A stretch of 64,000 nt of DNA from Streptomyces venezuelae (GTDB lineage: Bacteria; Actinomycetota; Actinomycetes; Streptomycetales; Streptomycetaceae). Shown piece after piece: positions 9,511 to 17,701 of the stretch (positions are counted from its first letter, which is position 1; every line of letters starts with the position of its first letter). The DNA is taken from assembly GCF_008642295.1 (NCBI RefSeq), contig NZ_CP029190.1:1736001-1800000 (forward strand). The letters are read 5' to 3'. Under the pieces are notes generated by a model. The model did not search any database. It worked only from the letters and a program-made list of their open reading frames with translations, and was not told the DNA's origin. Both the position numbers and the translations under genes were made by a program.

Positions 9511-9719
9511 GCATCCCATCCTGCCTTTCCCACCCCTGCCGGGTGAATCTCCGTCAACCTCGTGCCCCGGCCCCGTCCATGCCAGTGACCGGCGCCGACG
9601 GAGATCGTTGGCTCGGACGGAGCCGGACCGCCCGGCCCGCGCGCCGGCGGCTTCTCTTCGCCGGTGCGTCCACCGCACCCTTCCGCCTCGGAAGGGCCCG
9701 GGCCGAGGAGGCCGCCGCC

Positions 9720-9926
9720 ATGTCCCAGGAGTCCGTGCCCGAGCACATTGGACAGGAGCCTCCGGTACCCGCGCAGAGCGGCGCACCGGGGGGACTCCTC
9801 CAGCAGATGGAAGAGCTGATGGCCGCCCTCAACGCCGACCTCTCCCAGCTCGACGCCGACCTCCAGTCCTCCGCGGAGCGCACTCCCGAGAACGGGAGCC
9901 CCTCCCCCTTCCCGTTCCCCGGCTGA
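9720..9926 (+). CDS. Small acidic hypothetical protein
   Basis: 68 residues from ATG 9720, chosen because a perfect AGGAGG lies eight bases upstream; the frame is open further upstream (9543) but without a ribosome site. The middle part (GLLQQMEELMAALNADLSQLDADLQSS) has regular heptad spacing of Leu/Met and should form an amphipathic helix or short coiled coil. The tail is Ser/Pro rich. No family recognised and no obvious partner gene. Confidence 0.65.
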   Translation: MSQESVPEHIGQEPPVPAQSGAPGGLLQQMEELMAALNADLSQLDADLQSSAERTPENGSPSPFPFPG

Positions 9927-9982
9927 CCGCCCCGGTCCCGCCGCCGCGGCGCGCGGCGGGACCCGGCGGGACCCGGCCGCCG

Positions 9983-10468
9983 CTACGCGACCCCGGAGGC
10001 GGAGCCCCGCTCGCGGACCGACAGCCGGCGCAGGATCGCCCGGACCCGGTCGCTGGACTCGTCGGCCGCATCGATGGCCTCTATGCACGGCCAGTACAGG
10101 GCATCGTCATCGGTGGCGCAGGCCACCCCGACCAGCGCTATGCCGACCTCGCCCAGCAGCGCCTGCAAGCCCAGCAGGGCCTGCCGCACATCCGAGACCT
10201 CCGTCAACTGGGCCGCGCGTGGCGGATGGTCGGGCACTCTGTCCTCCCCGCGCAGCTGCGCCCGGTCGAGCACCCCGCAGCCTCTGCTCCCCGCCTCGCC
10301 CAGCCCTCGTGCCTCCGCTCTCAGCTCTCGCGGCCCGGTGACAGACAGCCAGCTGCCGATCCCCTGGGCCAGTGCCTGGGCCTGCCAGGCCTCGCCGACG
10401 ATGTCCATCGCCGCCCCGCTCTGTGCCAGCGCATGCCGGCCGGCCGCGATCAGCCGCACCGCATCCAT
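9983..10468 (-). CDS. DUF6099-like protein
   Basis: 161 residues from ATG 10468 (MDAVRLIAAGRHALAQSG), matching a Streptomyces-restricted family of unknown function with this N-terminus. It is largely helical and Ala rich, with no signal peptide or membrane segment, so it should be cytoplasmic. The alternative start at 10525 adds 19 unconserved residues. It lies downstream of the MazG-like gene in the same orientation, separated by about 120 bp. Confidence 0.75.
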   Translation of the reverse strand: MDAVRLIAAGRHALAQSGAAMDIVGEAWQAQALAQGIGSWLSVTGPRELRAEARGLGEAGSRGCGVLDRAQLRGEDRVPDHPPRAAQLTEVSDVRQALLGLQALLGEVGIALVGVACATDDDALYWPCIEAIDAADESSDRVRAILRRLSVRERGSASGVA

Positions 10469-10588
10469 ATGCCGTCCCCCGTCCGCACGACACCCCGTAC
10501 TCATCACTACCCAGAGTGAAGGCAACGAGCCAGTAAAGCCAGGGGTATTCGGAAAATGTGGACAGAATCAAGGGTGTGGATATCTCCA

Positions 10589-11026
10589 TCACTCCGAAGA
10601 GTGACGATCCGGCCCCGGAGTGCCGGGCCGCGGGAAGCGGAGCTCGTTCCTCTCGATCTTCGCGGCGAGCGCATCCAGCACATCCACCCCGAGCACCTCA
10701 CAGAACTGCAGCAGGTACGCCAGGACATCGGCCACTTCATCGGCCACCCGGTGCGCGGTGTCCGGCTCCTCCATCACCCGCGCCGACTGTTCCGGGGTCA
10801 GCCACTGGAAGATCTCCACCAGTTCGGCGGCCTCCACGCTCAGCGCCACCGCCAGGTTCTTCGGCGTGTGGTACGGCTCCCAGCCACGCGCCGCCGCGAA
10901 CTCGGCCAGCCGCCGCTGCAGTTGCCCGAGCCGCTCGCCACCCGCCCCTTCCCCGCCCACATCCGGTCCCACGTCCGCACCCGGTCCCACGTCCGCACCC
11001 GCATCCCGTCCCACGTCTCCGCTCAC
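10589..11026 (-). CDS. MazG-like nucleotide pyrophosphohydrolase
   Basis: 145 residues. The MazG helical fold is clear in residues about 33-130: LAEFAAARGWEPYHTPKNLA, then SVEAAELVEIFQW (metal-binding ExxE) and EVADVLAYLLQ (ExxD). Such enzymes remove pyrophosphate from non-canonical dNTPs or related nucleotides. The start is GTG 11026, overlapping the stop of the upstream AAA ATPase as GTGA. The first ~25 residues are repeats of Gly-Ala-Asp-Val-Gly-Pro encoded by an 18-bp tandem repeat. A six-base-pair hairpin (10589-10604) covers the stop codon. Translational coupling suggests it works with, or is expressed with, the ATPase. Confidence 0.88.
   Translation of the reverse strand: MSGDVGRDAGADVGPGADVGPDVGGEGAGGERLGQLQRRLAEFAAARGWEPYHTPKNLAVALSVEAAELVEIFQWLTPEQSARVMEEPDTAHRVADEVADVLAYLLQFCEVLGVDVLDALAAKIERNELRFPRPGTPGPDRHSSE
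10970..11017. repeat. 18-bp tandem repeat at the 5' end of the MazG-like gene
   Basis: The motif CCCACGTCCGCACCCGGT is present in two close and two degraded copies, encoding a Gly-Asp-Val-Gly-Pro type N-terminal extension absent from usual MazG proteins. Confidence 0.75.
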
Positions 11027-12339
11027 GGCACCAGGTCTACCACCGACACCTCCGGCAGCCCGCGCGCGCCCACCGCCTCCTCGCCCACCGCGGCCACCAG
11101 CCTCAGATGCCCCCGCCCGCCGGAGAGCCGGGCCAGCCGCACCAGCTCGGCCCGCTGCCGGGCGTCCAGGGCGCGGTCGAAGCCGTCGGCGAGCACGGTC
11201 AGCGTCTGCCGGGCCGAGGGCAGCTCGGCGGCCGGCTCCACCGCGAGCACCCCGGGGCCGGTCAGCAGCACCAGGGCGAGCGCGAGGAAGCGGAGCTCCC
11301 CGTCGCCGAGCCGGCCGAGGGCGGTGGCCGGGCCGGTACCGCGGACCAGTTCGGCGGCCACCCGGCCGTCCGCCAGCACCCGGGCGGCCAGGTCCTGCAC
11401 GGGACCGGCGCAGCCGGCCCGGGCCGCGTGCACCAGGAGGGCGTGCCGGGTGCCGCACTCGCGGCGGGTCCGGTGCAGTACGTCGGCGAGGTTGCCGCAG
11501 TCCCCGGCCAGCCGGCCGCCGCCGGGTGCGGCGGGGGCCCGCATCCGGTCCGGGCGCGGATCGCAGGCGTACACCGAGCGCAGGGCGACCACCACTTGTT
11601 CGGCAGCCGCCAGCACCCGGCGCTCGGCCTCGGTGCGCCCGGCCACCCGCAGGGCCAGCAGTGCGGTGCCGAGCCGGTCGTCGGGCAGCGGGGCACGGGT
11701 GACCCCGCCGGCGTCCCCGCTCAGCCAGACGGCCTCGACCGCCCGCCGGGCGGGATCGCGCAGGCCGGTGGCGAGCAGGGTCCGGCCGCCCGCGCTGAGC
11801 CGTTCGCCGGCGATCCGCAGGCCCGGTTGGGCCTGTACGGCGAGGTCCAGGCGGACCGGCCCGACCGGGCCGTCGACCGTACAGCCGATACGGAAGCCGC
11901 GCCTTCCGGCGGCGTCCGGCAGGGACCCGTCGGGCACGCAGGCGGCCGGCTCGGGAAACACCTCGGCCAGCCCGGCCCCGCCGCCGAGCCCGGCCAGGGC
12001 TGCGTACGCGGCCAGCACCTGGGACTTGCCGCTGCCGCTGGGCCCGGCCAGCAGAGTGACCGGCCCGAGGGCGACCCCCATCCCCCGGTGCCTCCCGAAG
12101 GCGGACAGCCTCAACTCGCTCACCCCGGCCCGTAACTGCGGCCCGCCCGCCACCGGCCCTTCCGCGGCCGGGCCGCCCGGAGCAGACGCAGAGGAGCCGG
12201 AGCCGGGGCCGGTGGGCCAGGCGTAGGTGCGGGGGTCCGGGACCCGGGCGCGCGCGGCGGCGGGGCCGGTGGTGACGGAACCGGCGGGACCGGTGGTGAC
12301 GGGGCCGGCAGGGCCGGAGGTGGCGGTGGTGGCGTCCAT
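11023..12339 (-). CDS. AAA/SMC-like ATPase
   Basis: 438 residues from ATG 12339. After a Gly/Pro/Thr repeat tail (TTGPAGPVTTGPAG, about residues 6-25) the ATPase begins with LRLSAFGRHRGMGVALGPVTLLAGPSG; the Walker A GPSGSGKSQ is near residue 98. The Walker B region is replaced by LALALVLLTGPGVLAVEPAAEL near residue 355, resembling the ABC-type ATPase heads of RecF/SMC-related proteins (GDGELRFLALALVLL plays the part of the signature). It is coupled by GTGA overlap to the MazG-like gene. Function unknown; a defence or nucleotide-pool role is only a guess. Confidence 0.8.
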   Translation of the reverse strand: MDATTATSGPAGPVTTGPAGSVTTGPAAARARVPDPRTYAWPTGPGSGSSASAPGGPAAEGPVAGGPQLRAGVSELRLSAFGRHRGMGVALGPVTLLAGPSGSGKSQVLAAYAALAGLGGGAGLAEVFPEPAACVPDGSLPDAAGRRGFRIGCTVDGPVGPVRLDLAVQAQPGLRIAGERLSAGGRTLLATGLRDPARRAVEAVWLSGDAGGVTRAPLPDDRLGTALLALRVAGRTEAERRVLAAAEQVVVALRSVYACDPRPDRMRAPAAPGGGRLAGDCGNLADVLHRTRRECGTRHALLVHAARAGCAGPVQDLAARVLADGRVAAELVRGTGPATALGRLGDGELRFLALALVLLTGPGVLAVEPAAELPSARQTLTVLADGFDRALDARQRAELVRLARLSGGRGHLRLVAAVGEEAVGARGLPEVSVVDLVP

Positions 12340-12406
12340 GCGGCGGACGGTACGGCCGGCCCGCAGGAGTGGGCCGCCGCCGAACCGTTCCGCCCTCCGG
12401 ACCTTC

Positions 12407-12802
12407 CTACGATCGAGGGACGGCCGCCGCCGCGATGCCCTCCACTTCGGTGCCGACCGGGGCCAGCAGGAAGACATTGCGGTCGACCCGGTGCATCCCG
12501 CTGCCCAGCCCGAAGACCACGCCGCTGCTGAAGTCCAGGATCCGCTTGGCCACCTCGCTGTCGGCCCCGGTCAGGTCCAGCAGCACCGGGATCTGCGCGA
12601 CCAGGTACTCGGCGACCTCGCGGGCATCCGCGAAGATCTGGACCCTGAGCACGACGAACCGCCGTTGCTCGGCCGCGGCCGTCTGATGGGCCGTGGGGAT
12701 GGTGCGGTGGTCCACCCTCGACGGCCACTCGTTGCGACTGCGCAGGGGCACAACCTGTGCGAGCCCCTCCCACTGTTCGTCGGTGACGTCGTACCTGCTC
12801 AC
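12407..12802 (-). CDS. SepF-like cell-division protein
   Basis: 131 residues. Residues about 50-130 form the SepF/DUF552 domain (RRFVVLRVQIFADAREVAEYL, then VAKRILDFSSGVVFGLGSGMHRVDRNVFLLAP). SepF proteins bind FtsZ and membranes and anchor the Z-ring. The main sepF of actinobacteria sits in the dcw cluster; this isolated copy without dcw neighbours is probably a paralogue (Streptomyces carry several). The N-terminus lacks an obvious amphipathic membrane helix. Confidence 0.85.
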   Translation of the reverse strand: MSRYDVTDEQWEGLAQVVPLRSRNEWPSRVDHRTIPTAHQTAAAEQRRFVVLRVQIFADAREVAEYLVAQIPVLLDLTGADSEVAKRILDFSSGVVFGLGSGMHRVDRNVFLLAPVGTEVEGIAAAAVPRS

Positions 12803-12900
12803 CGGCCCACCTCGGCCCCACGCTTCATGTGCATCCCGCCATCCTCTCGCGTTTCACCCGTTCAGCCCAACACCGACACGAACGACGTAGGGTCGCGGCC

Positions 12901-13530
12901 ATGAGCAGTCGCGATGAGTTTCGTCCACTGCCCCTCCCTCGGCCCCGGCGGATCGACGCGGTACGCAATCACGAGCAGATCCTGGCCGCAGCCGACCAGC
13001 TGTTCGCCGAGCAGGATCCGCGAACGGTCACGATGGACCAGATAGCCAAGGCGGCCGGGGTGGGGCGGGCCACCCTGTACCGCCGGTTCCCCGATCCGCG
13101 GTCGGTCGCCGCCGCGCTCCTCGACGAGCACGAGCGACTCCTCCAGGGGCGGCTGGCGTACGGTCCGCCGCCGCTGGGGCCGGGGGCGCCGGCCGCCGAG
13201 CGGCTCGCCGCCTTCTATGCGGCGGCCGTGGAGCTGCTGGAACGTCACCTCCCGCTGGCGCTGGGGGCCGGGGCGGGGCCGGCCCGGTTCGGCACCGACG
13301 GGTACCGGCACTGGCGCGGGCACGTCCGCGCCCTGCTGGCGGAGGCCGGGGTGGCGGATCCGGACGCCTGCGCGGACATCGCCCTCAGCCCGCTGGCCCC
13401 GGAGGCCTACCAGCACCAGCGGCACACGCTGGGGCTCGGCCCGGAGCGGATCGTCCACGCCCTCGGCGCGCTGGCCCGCACGGTGCTCAGCGGGGCTGCT
13501 ACCCACCCGGACGAGGATAGGTTAGGTTAG
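12901..13530 (+). CDS. TetR/AcrR-family regulator
   Basis: 209 residues from ATG 12901. The DNA-binding domain is residues about 20-66: NHEQILAAADQLFAEQDPRTVTMDQIAKAAGVGRATLYRRFPD with the expected helix-turn-helix. The C-terminal ligand domain is unassigned. The last codons (gat agg tta ggt tag) lie inside the iron box at 13522-13540, so the operator for the next gene is built into this coding sequence. It may or may not regulate its neighbours. Confidence 0.92.
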   Translation: MSSRDEFRPLPLPRPRRIDAVRNHEQILAAADQLFAEQDPRTVTMDQIAKAAGVGRATLYRRFPDPRSVAAALLDEHERLLQGRLAYGPPPLGPGAPAAERLAAFYAAAVELLERHLPLALGAGAGPARFGTDGYRHWRGHVRALLAEAGVADPDACADIALSPLAPEAYQHQRHTLGLGPERIVHALGALARTVLSGAATHPDEDRLG

Positions 13531-13540
13531 GCATACCTAA
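13522..13540 (+). promoter_or_regulatory. Iron box (DmdR/IdeR/DtxR operator)
   Basis: The 19-bp TTAGGTTAGGCATACCTAA matches the DtxR-family consensus TTAGGTTAGCCTAACCTAA at 16 of 19 positions, with mismatches only in the centre. It lies 32 bp before the DUF2470 start and overlaps the stop codon of the tetR gene. Repression under iron sufficiency is inferred from this family of sites. Confidence 0.85.
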
Positions 13541-13572
13541 CCATGCCTCCTCGGGATGATGGAGAGATCCGC

Positions 13573-14316
13573 ATGCGCATGTCCGGCGCCCCAGGCACCC
13601 CGGCGACCAGCACCGCCGCCCCCGCACGGCCCACCGACGCCGAGCGGGTCCGGTCCATCCTCGCCGCCGCCCACTCCATGACCGTGGTCACCGACGGACT
13701 GCGGACCGAGGTCCGCCAGATGGACGGCTCCGATGTGCTCGGCCGGTTCCATCTCCACCCCGCCCCGGCCCACGCCCTGGCCCGGGACGACCGCCCCGCG
13801 ATCCGGCTGGAGTTCACCGACGTCTCCCCCGCGCCGGTCCGCGACCGGGTACGCGCCCGGGTCACCATCCTGGGCCACCTGCTCACCCCGTTCCCGGCCG
13901 AGGGCGGCGCCCCGGACCTGTCGGAGAGCACCTGCGTCGAGTACGCCCAGGCCGTCCTGGAGACCGCCGAGGGCCGCTCGTACATCGGCCTCGACGAGCT
14001 GGACGAGGCCTACCCCGACCCGCTCGCCCCGTACGAGGCGGGCATGCTCACCCACCTCCTCGACGACCACCCCGAACTGGTCACCCTGCTGCTCCGGCTG
14101 ATCCCGCAGCAGCCGGCCGGCTCCGTCCTGCGCGCGCTGCCGCTCGCCATGGACCGGTACGGGATCACCTTGCGCCTGGAGACCCGGCACGGCCACCGCG
14201 ACCTCAGGCTGCCCTTCCCGTCGCCGCTGGACGACGTCGAACAGTCCGGCGCCCAGATCCAGGCCCTGCTCAGCGCGGCCCGCCGGCGCTCGCACCGCAA
14301 CACCCTGCCCGCCTGA
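13573..14316 (+). CDS. DUF2470 (heme-utilisation-type) protein
   Basis: 247 residues from ATG 13573, preceded by GGAGAG at a six-base spacing; ATG 13543 is rejected because it abuts the operator and lacks a ribosome site. A DUF2470 domain (related to the C-terminal part of HugZ heme oxygenase) covers about residues 20-100 (ERVRSILAAAHSMTVVTDGLRTEVRQMDGSD). The C-terminal half has no named domain. The upstream iron box indicates expression in iron starvation. Together this suggests a role in heme iron recovery or iron handling; enzymatic activity is not evident because the HugZ split-barrel part is not recognised here. Confidence 0.82.
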   Translation: MRMSGAPGTPATSTAAPARPTDAERVRSILAAAHSMTVVTDGLRTEVRQMDGSDVLGRFHLHPAPAHALARDDRPAIRLEFTDVSPAPVRDRVRARVTILGHLLTPFPAEGGAPDLSESTCVEYAQAVLETAEGRSYIGLDELDEAYPDPLAPYEAGMLTHLLDDHPELVTLLLRLIPQQPAGSVLRALPLAMDRYGITLRLETRHGHRDLRLPFPSPLDDVEQSGAQIQALLSAARRRSHRNTLPA

Positions 14317-14323
14317 TCCCGGC

Positions 14324-14373
14324 CAATGACGCGCGATGACGCGCGATGACGGGCAATGACGGGCATGACGGGC
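14324..14373. repeat. Short tandem repeats (about 10 bp)
   Basis: Four or five copies of a degenerate unit, ATGACGCGCG/ATGACGGGCA, occupy the gap between the DUF2470 gene and the oxidoreductase. It is non-coding; each unit contains an out-of-context ATG. No function recognised. Confidence 0.75.
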
Positions 14374-14415
14374 TGCCCCGGAATAGCCGCGGCGGGCGTC
14401 CTGTTGTCCGTGATC

Positions 14416-15333
14416 ATGAAGGCAATCACGTACGACGCATACGGAACTCCCGCTTCCCTCCAGCTCGTTGATGCCGCACGGCCCAAGGTCGGACCCGACG
14501 AGGTACTGATCCGGGTGAAGGCCGCCGGGGTCAACCCGGTGGACTGGAAGCTGGCCTCCGGCTACCTCGACCCCATCCTGGAAGTCCGCTACCCCGTGAT
14601 CCCGGGCTGGGACGTGGCCGGTGTCGTCGAGGCGGTCGGCGAGGACACCTTCGACTACGCCGTCGGCGACGAGGTGTTCGGCTACGTCCGCAAGGAGTGG
14701 GTGGAGCTCGGCACCTACGCCGAGCTGGTCGCCGCCCCCGTCCGCACCCTCGCCCGCAAGCCGCGCTCGCTGAGCTTCGAACAGGCGGCGGGCATACCCC
14801 TGGCCGGCCTCACCGCGTACCAGTCGCTCACCCGGGCGGGGCTGACGGCCGGCGAGACCGTGGTGATCCACTCGGCGGCCGGCGGGACCGGCTCCCTGGG
14901 CGTGCAGATCGCCGTCGCCCTCGGGCTGCGTGTGATCGGCACGGCCGGTGCCCACAACCACGACTACCTGCGCTCGCTCGGCGCCGAGCCGGTGCTGTAC
15001 GGCGAGGGGCTCGCGGACCGGATCCGCGAGCTGGCCCCCGAGGGCATCGATGCAGGCCTCGACTTCTTCGGGGACGGTGTGGAGATCCTCCAGTCGCTGG
15101 TCCGGCAGCGGGACCGGGTGGTCTCCATCGCCGATTACCAGGCCGCCGCCAAGGGCGCCCACCAGCTGTGGGTGCGGCCCGACACCGCCGGGCTGACCTT
15201 CCTGGCCGAACTCGCCGATGCCGGAAAGCTGACCGTCAGCGTCGCGCACGCGCTGCCGCTCGAGGAAGCTGCCAAGGCCTGGGAGCTCAGCGCCTCCGGC
15301 CGCACCCGCGGGAAGATCGTCCTCACCGTGTGA
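14416..15333 (+). CDS. NADPH-dependent quinone oxidoreductase-like MDR protein
   Basis: 305 residues from ATG 14416 (MKAITYDAYG). Medium-chain dehydrogenase fold: N-terminal GroES-like part (VLIRVKAAGVNPVDWKLASG near residue 32), and a Rossmann cofactor motif SAAGGTGSLGVQIA near residue 155. Zinc-ligand cysteines are absent, placing it with zinc-independent quinone/enone reductases that use NADPH. Substrate unknown. It follows the iron-regulated gene in the same direction but is separated by about 100 bp with tandem repeats. Confidence 0.9.
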   Translation: MKAITYDAYGTPASLQLVDAARPKVGPDEVLIRVKAAGVNPVDWKLASGYLDPILEVRYPVIPGWDVAGVVEAVGEDTFDYAVGDEVFGYVRKEWVELGTYAELVAAPVRTLARKPRSLSFEQAAGIPLAGLTAYQSLTRAGLTAGETVVIHSAAGGTGSLGVQIAVALGLRVIGTAGAHNHDYLRSLGAEPVLYGEGLADRIRELAPEGIDAGLDFFGDGVEILQSLVRQRDRVVSIADYQAAAKGAHQLWVRPDTAGLTFLAELADAGKLTVSVAHALPLEEAAKAWELSASGRTRGKIVLTV

Positions 15334-15367
15334 GCCCCGACCCCCGGGCCCCGGCCGCCCCGGCCGG

Positions 15368-16735
15368 TCACACCGCCGCCCGCGCGTGGCGGTTGGCCGG
15401 CCGCGGGAGACCGTAGTGCTCGCGCAGGGTGCGGCCGGTGTACTCGGTGCGGAACAGTCCGCGCCGCCGGAGGATCGGCACCACCTGGTCGACGAAGTCG
15501 GCGAGCCCGGTGGGCAGGACCGGCGCCATGATGTTGAAGCCGTCGGCGGCGCCCCGGGTGAACCACTCCTCGAGCTGGTCAGCGATCTGCTCAGGGGTGC
15601 CCGCGACCACCCGGTGGCCACGGCCGGCCCCGAGCCGCGCGATCAGCTCGCGCAGGGTGAGCCCGTCCCGCCGGGCCAGCTCGGCGACCAGCGTGAACCG
15701 GCTCTTGTTGCCATTGATGTCCCGCTCTTCCGGGAGATCGGGCAGCGGGCCGTCCAGTGGCAGGCCGGTCAGGTCGGTGCCGAGCATGCCGGAGAGCTGG
15801 GCGAGGCCGTATTCCGGCACCTGGAGGTCGGTGAGCTGCCGTTCCAGGGCCTTCGCCTCGGCCTCGGTGGAACCGAGGACGGGGGCGATGCCGGGGAGCA
15901 CCAGCAGATCCCGTTCGGTGCGCCCGTACCGGGGCAGCCGGGATTTGAGGTCCTTGTAGAAGGTCTGGGCGTCGGTGAGGGTCTGCTGGGCGGTGAAGAC
16001 GGCCTCCGCGTGGCGGGCGGCGAACTCCTTGCCGTCCTCGGAGGATCCGGCCTGGACGAGCAGAGGGTGGCCCTGCGGGGAGCGGGGAACGTTGAGCGGG
16101 CCGGCCACCGCGAAGTGCTCGCCGCGGTGTGCGGCCGGGTGCAGCCGGCCGGTGTCGGCGTAGATGCCGCGTTCCTTGTCGAGGACGATGGCGTCGTCCT
16201 CCCAGCTGTCCCAGAGCTTGGTGGCGACGTCCAGGAACTCATGGGCCCGCTCGTAGCGGATCCGGTGCTCCAGGTGCTCCTCGCGGTTGAAGTTGCGGGC
16301 CTCGTCGACGGTGCCGGAGGTGACGATGTTCCAGCCGGCCCGGCCGCCGCTGAGGTGGTCGAGGGAGGCGAACTTCCGGGCGAGGTGGTAGGGCTCGTTG
16401 AAGGTGGTGGAGGCGGTGGCGATCAGGCCGACGTGCTCGGTGACGGCGGCGATCGCGGCGAGCAGGGTGAGCGGCTCGAATCCGCCGAGGGCGTTGTGGC
16501 GGGCCTTGCCCCAGAGGGCGAGGCCGTCGGCGAAGAAGATGGAGTCGAGCGTGCCGCGCTCGGCGATCCGGGCCAGTTCCTGAAAGTAGGCGAGGTCGGT
16601 GACCCGCTCGGGGCTGCTGTCCGGGTGGCGCCAGGCGGCGTCGTGGTGGCCGGCGTTCATCAGGAACGCATTGAGGTGCAGGGTGCGGGGCGTCGTCTGC
16701 TGGTTCTGCTGGCTCTGCTGGTTCTGGGTGGTCAT
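15368..16735 (-). CDS. FMN-dependent monooxygenase, NtaA/SnaA/DszA type
   Basis: 455 residues. Flavin-dependent luciferase-like monooxygenase of the NtaA/SnaA/DszA(SoxA) class: LHLNAFLMNAGHHDAAWRHP at the start, GLALWGKARHNALGGFEPLTLLAAIA near residue 75, and SGGRAGWNIVTSGTVDEARNF near residue 133. Members cleave C-N or C-S bonds using FMNH2 supplied by a separate reductase. It is the last gene of the sulfonate operon, where the FMN reductase at 19583-20155 is the likely partner, so the probable role is desulfurisation of an organosulfur compound. The extreme N-terminus is Gln/Thr rich. Confidence 0.93.
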   Translation of the reverse strand: MTTQNQQSQQNQQTTPRTLHLNAFLMNAGHHDAAWRHPDSSPERVTDLAYFQELARIAERGTLDSIFFADGLALWGKARHNALGGFEPLTLLAAIAAVTEHVGLIATASTTFNEPYHLARKFASLDHLSGGRAGWNIVTSGTVDEARNFNREEHLEHRIRYERAHEFLDVATKLWDSWEDDAIVLDKERGIYADTGRLHPAAHRGEHFAVAGPLNVPRSPQGHPLLVQAGSSEDGKEFAARHAEAVFTAQQTLTDAQTFYKDLKSRLPRYGRTERDLLVLPGIAPVLGSTEAEAKALERQLTDLQVPEYGLAQLSGMLGTDLTGLPLDGPLPDLPEERDINGNKSRFTLVAELARRDGLTLRELIARLGAGRGHRVVAGTPEQIADQLEEWFTRGAADGFNIMAPVLPTGLADFVDQVVPILRRRGLFRTEYTGRTLREHYGLPRPANRHARAAV

Positions 16736-16750
16736 GTCGGTTCCGGTTCC

Positions 16751-17701
16751 CTAGGCGAAAGCGGGGACGCGCCAGAGGCTCAGGCGGCGTTCGATGGTGA
16801 CGAGCAGCTGGTTGAAGCCGACGCCGATGGCGGAGATGGTGATGATTCCGGCGTACATCTGCGGGATGGCGAAGTTGAACTGCGAGGCGTTGATCAGATA
16901 GCCGAGGCCTGCTTTGGCGCCGATCATCTCGGCAGCCACCAGCACGAGGATGGAGACCGCTCCGGCCAGCCGGACGCCGGTGAAGACGGCCGGCACCGAG
17001 GACGGCAGGATCACCTTCTGGAACAGCCGGGGCGTGGACAGGTCCATCGAGCGGGCGAGGCGGACCAGGGTGGGGTCGGCGTTGCGGACCGCGCTGATGG
17101 TGTTCAGCAGGACGGGCCAGACGCAGGCATAGACGACGATCGACACCTTCGAGGTCTCGCCGATACCGAGGAGCAGGACGAAGACCGGCAGCAGGGCGAG
17201 GGCAGCGGTGTTGCGGAACACCTCCAGCAGCGGGCCGAGCAGATCGGCGACCGGGCGGTACCAGCCGATCAGCAGGCCGAGCGGGACGGCGAGGGCGACG
17301 GCGATGCCGAAGCCGCCGAGGGAGCGGATCAGACTGGCACGGACGTGCTCGGCGAGCTGTCCGTCGAGCAGCAGGTCCCACCAGGCGACCGCCACCTCGC
17401 TGACCGGCGGGAGGAAGGTGGGATCGGCGAGGCCGGTGCGCGGGGCGATCTCCCACAGGGTGAGCAGGGCCAGGATGGCGGCGGACCGCACGGCGACGGC
17501 CCGCAGGACGCGCCCGGCGGCCCGGGCGGCGACGCGGCCGGGTGCGGGTCGCGTCCGTACGGTCGCCGGAACGGCCTTGGGCGTGGGCGCGGCGCTGGGC
17601 GTGGGCGCGGCCGTGGCGTCTGCCGGGGCCGCCGGGGTCTGCCGGTGCTCCGGTGCGATGCCGGCCGCGGCGAGGGCGGTGAGGTCGGTTCCGGTGGTCA
17701 T
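16751..17701 (-). CDS. ssuC: Sulfonate-type ABC transporter permease
   Basis: 316 residues. A basic, Ala/Pro-rich N-terminal stretch (1-70) precedes about six membrane helices. The cytoplasmic EAA-type loop is visible in the ADPTLVRLARSMDLSTPRLFQKVILPSSVPAVFTGVRLA region near residue 210. It is of the SsuC/TauC/NitT family and its start overlaps the ATPase stop as ATGA. With SsuA and SsuB it imports an alkanesulfonate or similar organosulfur compound. Confidence 0.93.
   Translation of the reverse strand: MTTGTDLTALAAAGIAPEHRQTPAAPADATAAPTPSAAPTPKAVPATVRTRPAPGRVAARAAGRVLRAVAVRSAAILALLTLWEIAPRTGLADPTFLPPVSEVAVAWWDLLLDGQLAEHVRASLIRSLGGFGIAVALAVPLGLLIGWYRPVADLLGPLLEVFRNTAALALLPVFVLLLGIGETSKVSIVVYACVWPVLLNTISAVRNADPTLVRLARSMDLSTPRLFQKVILPSSVPAVFTGVRLAGAVSILVLVAAEMIGAKAGLGYLINASQFNFAIPQMYAGIITISAIGVGFNQLLVTIERRLSLWRVPAFA

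Noticed and set aside
13537..15621. Very long antisense frame across the DUF2470 and oxidoreductase genes
   Set aside because: It is the GC-driven mirror of two recognisable genes, is Gly/Gln/Arg/Val rich, and shows no domain; the same holds for the long antisense frames at 23471-27127 and 32595-37823.
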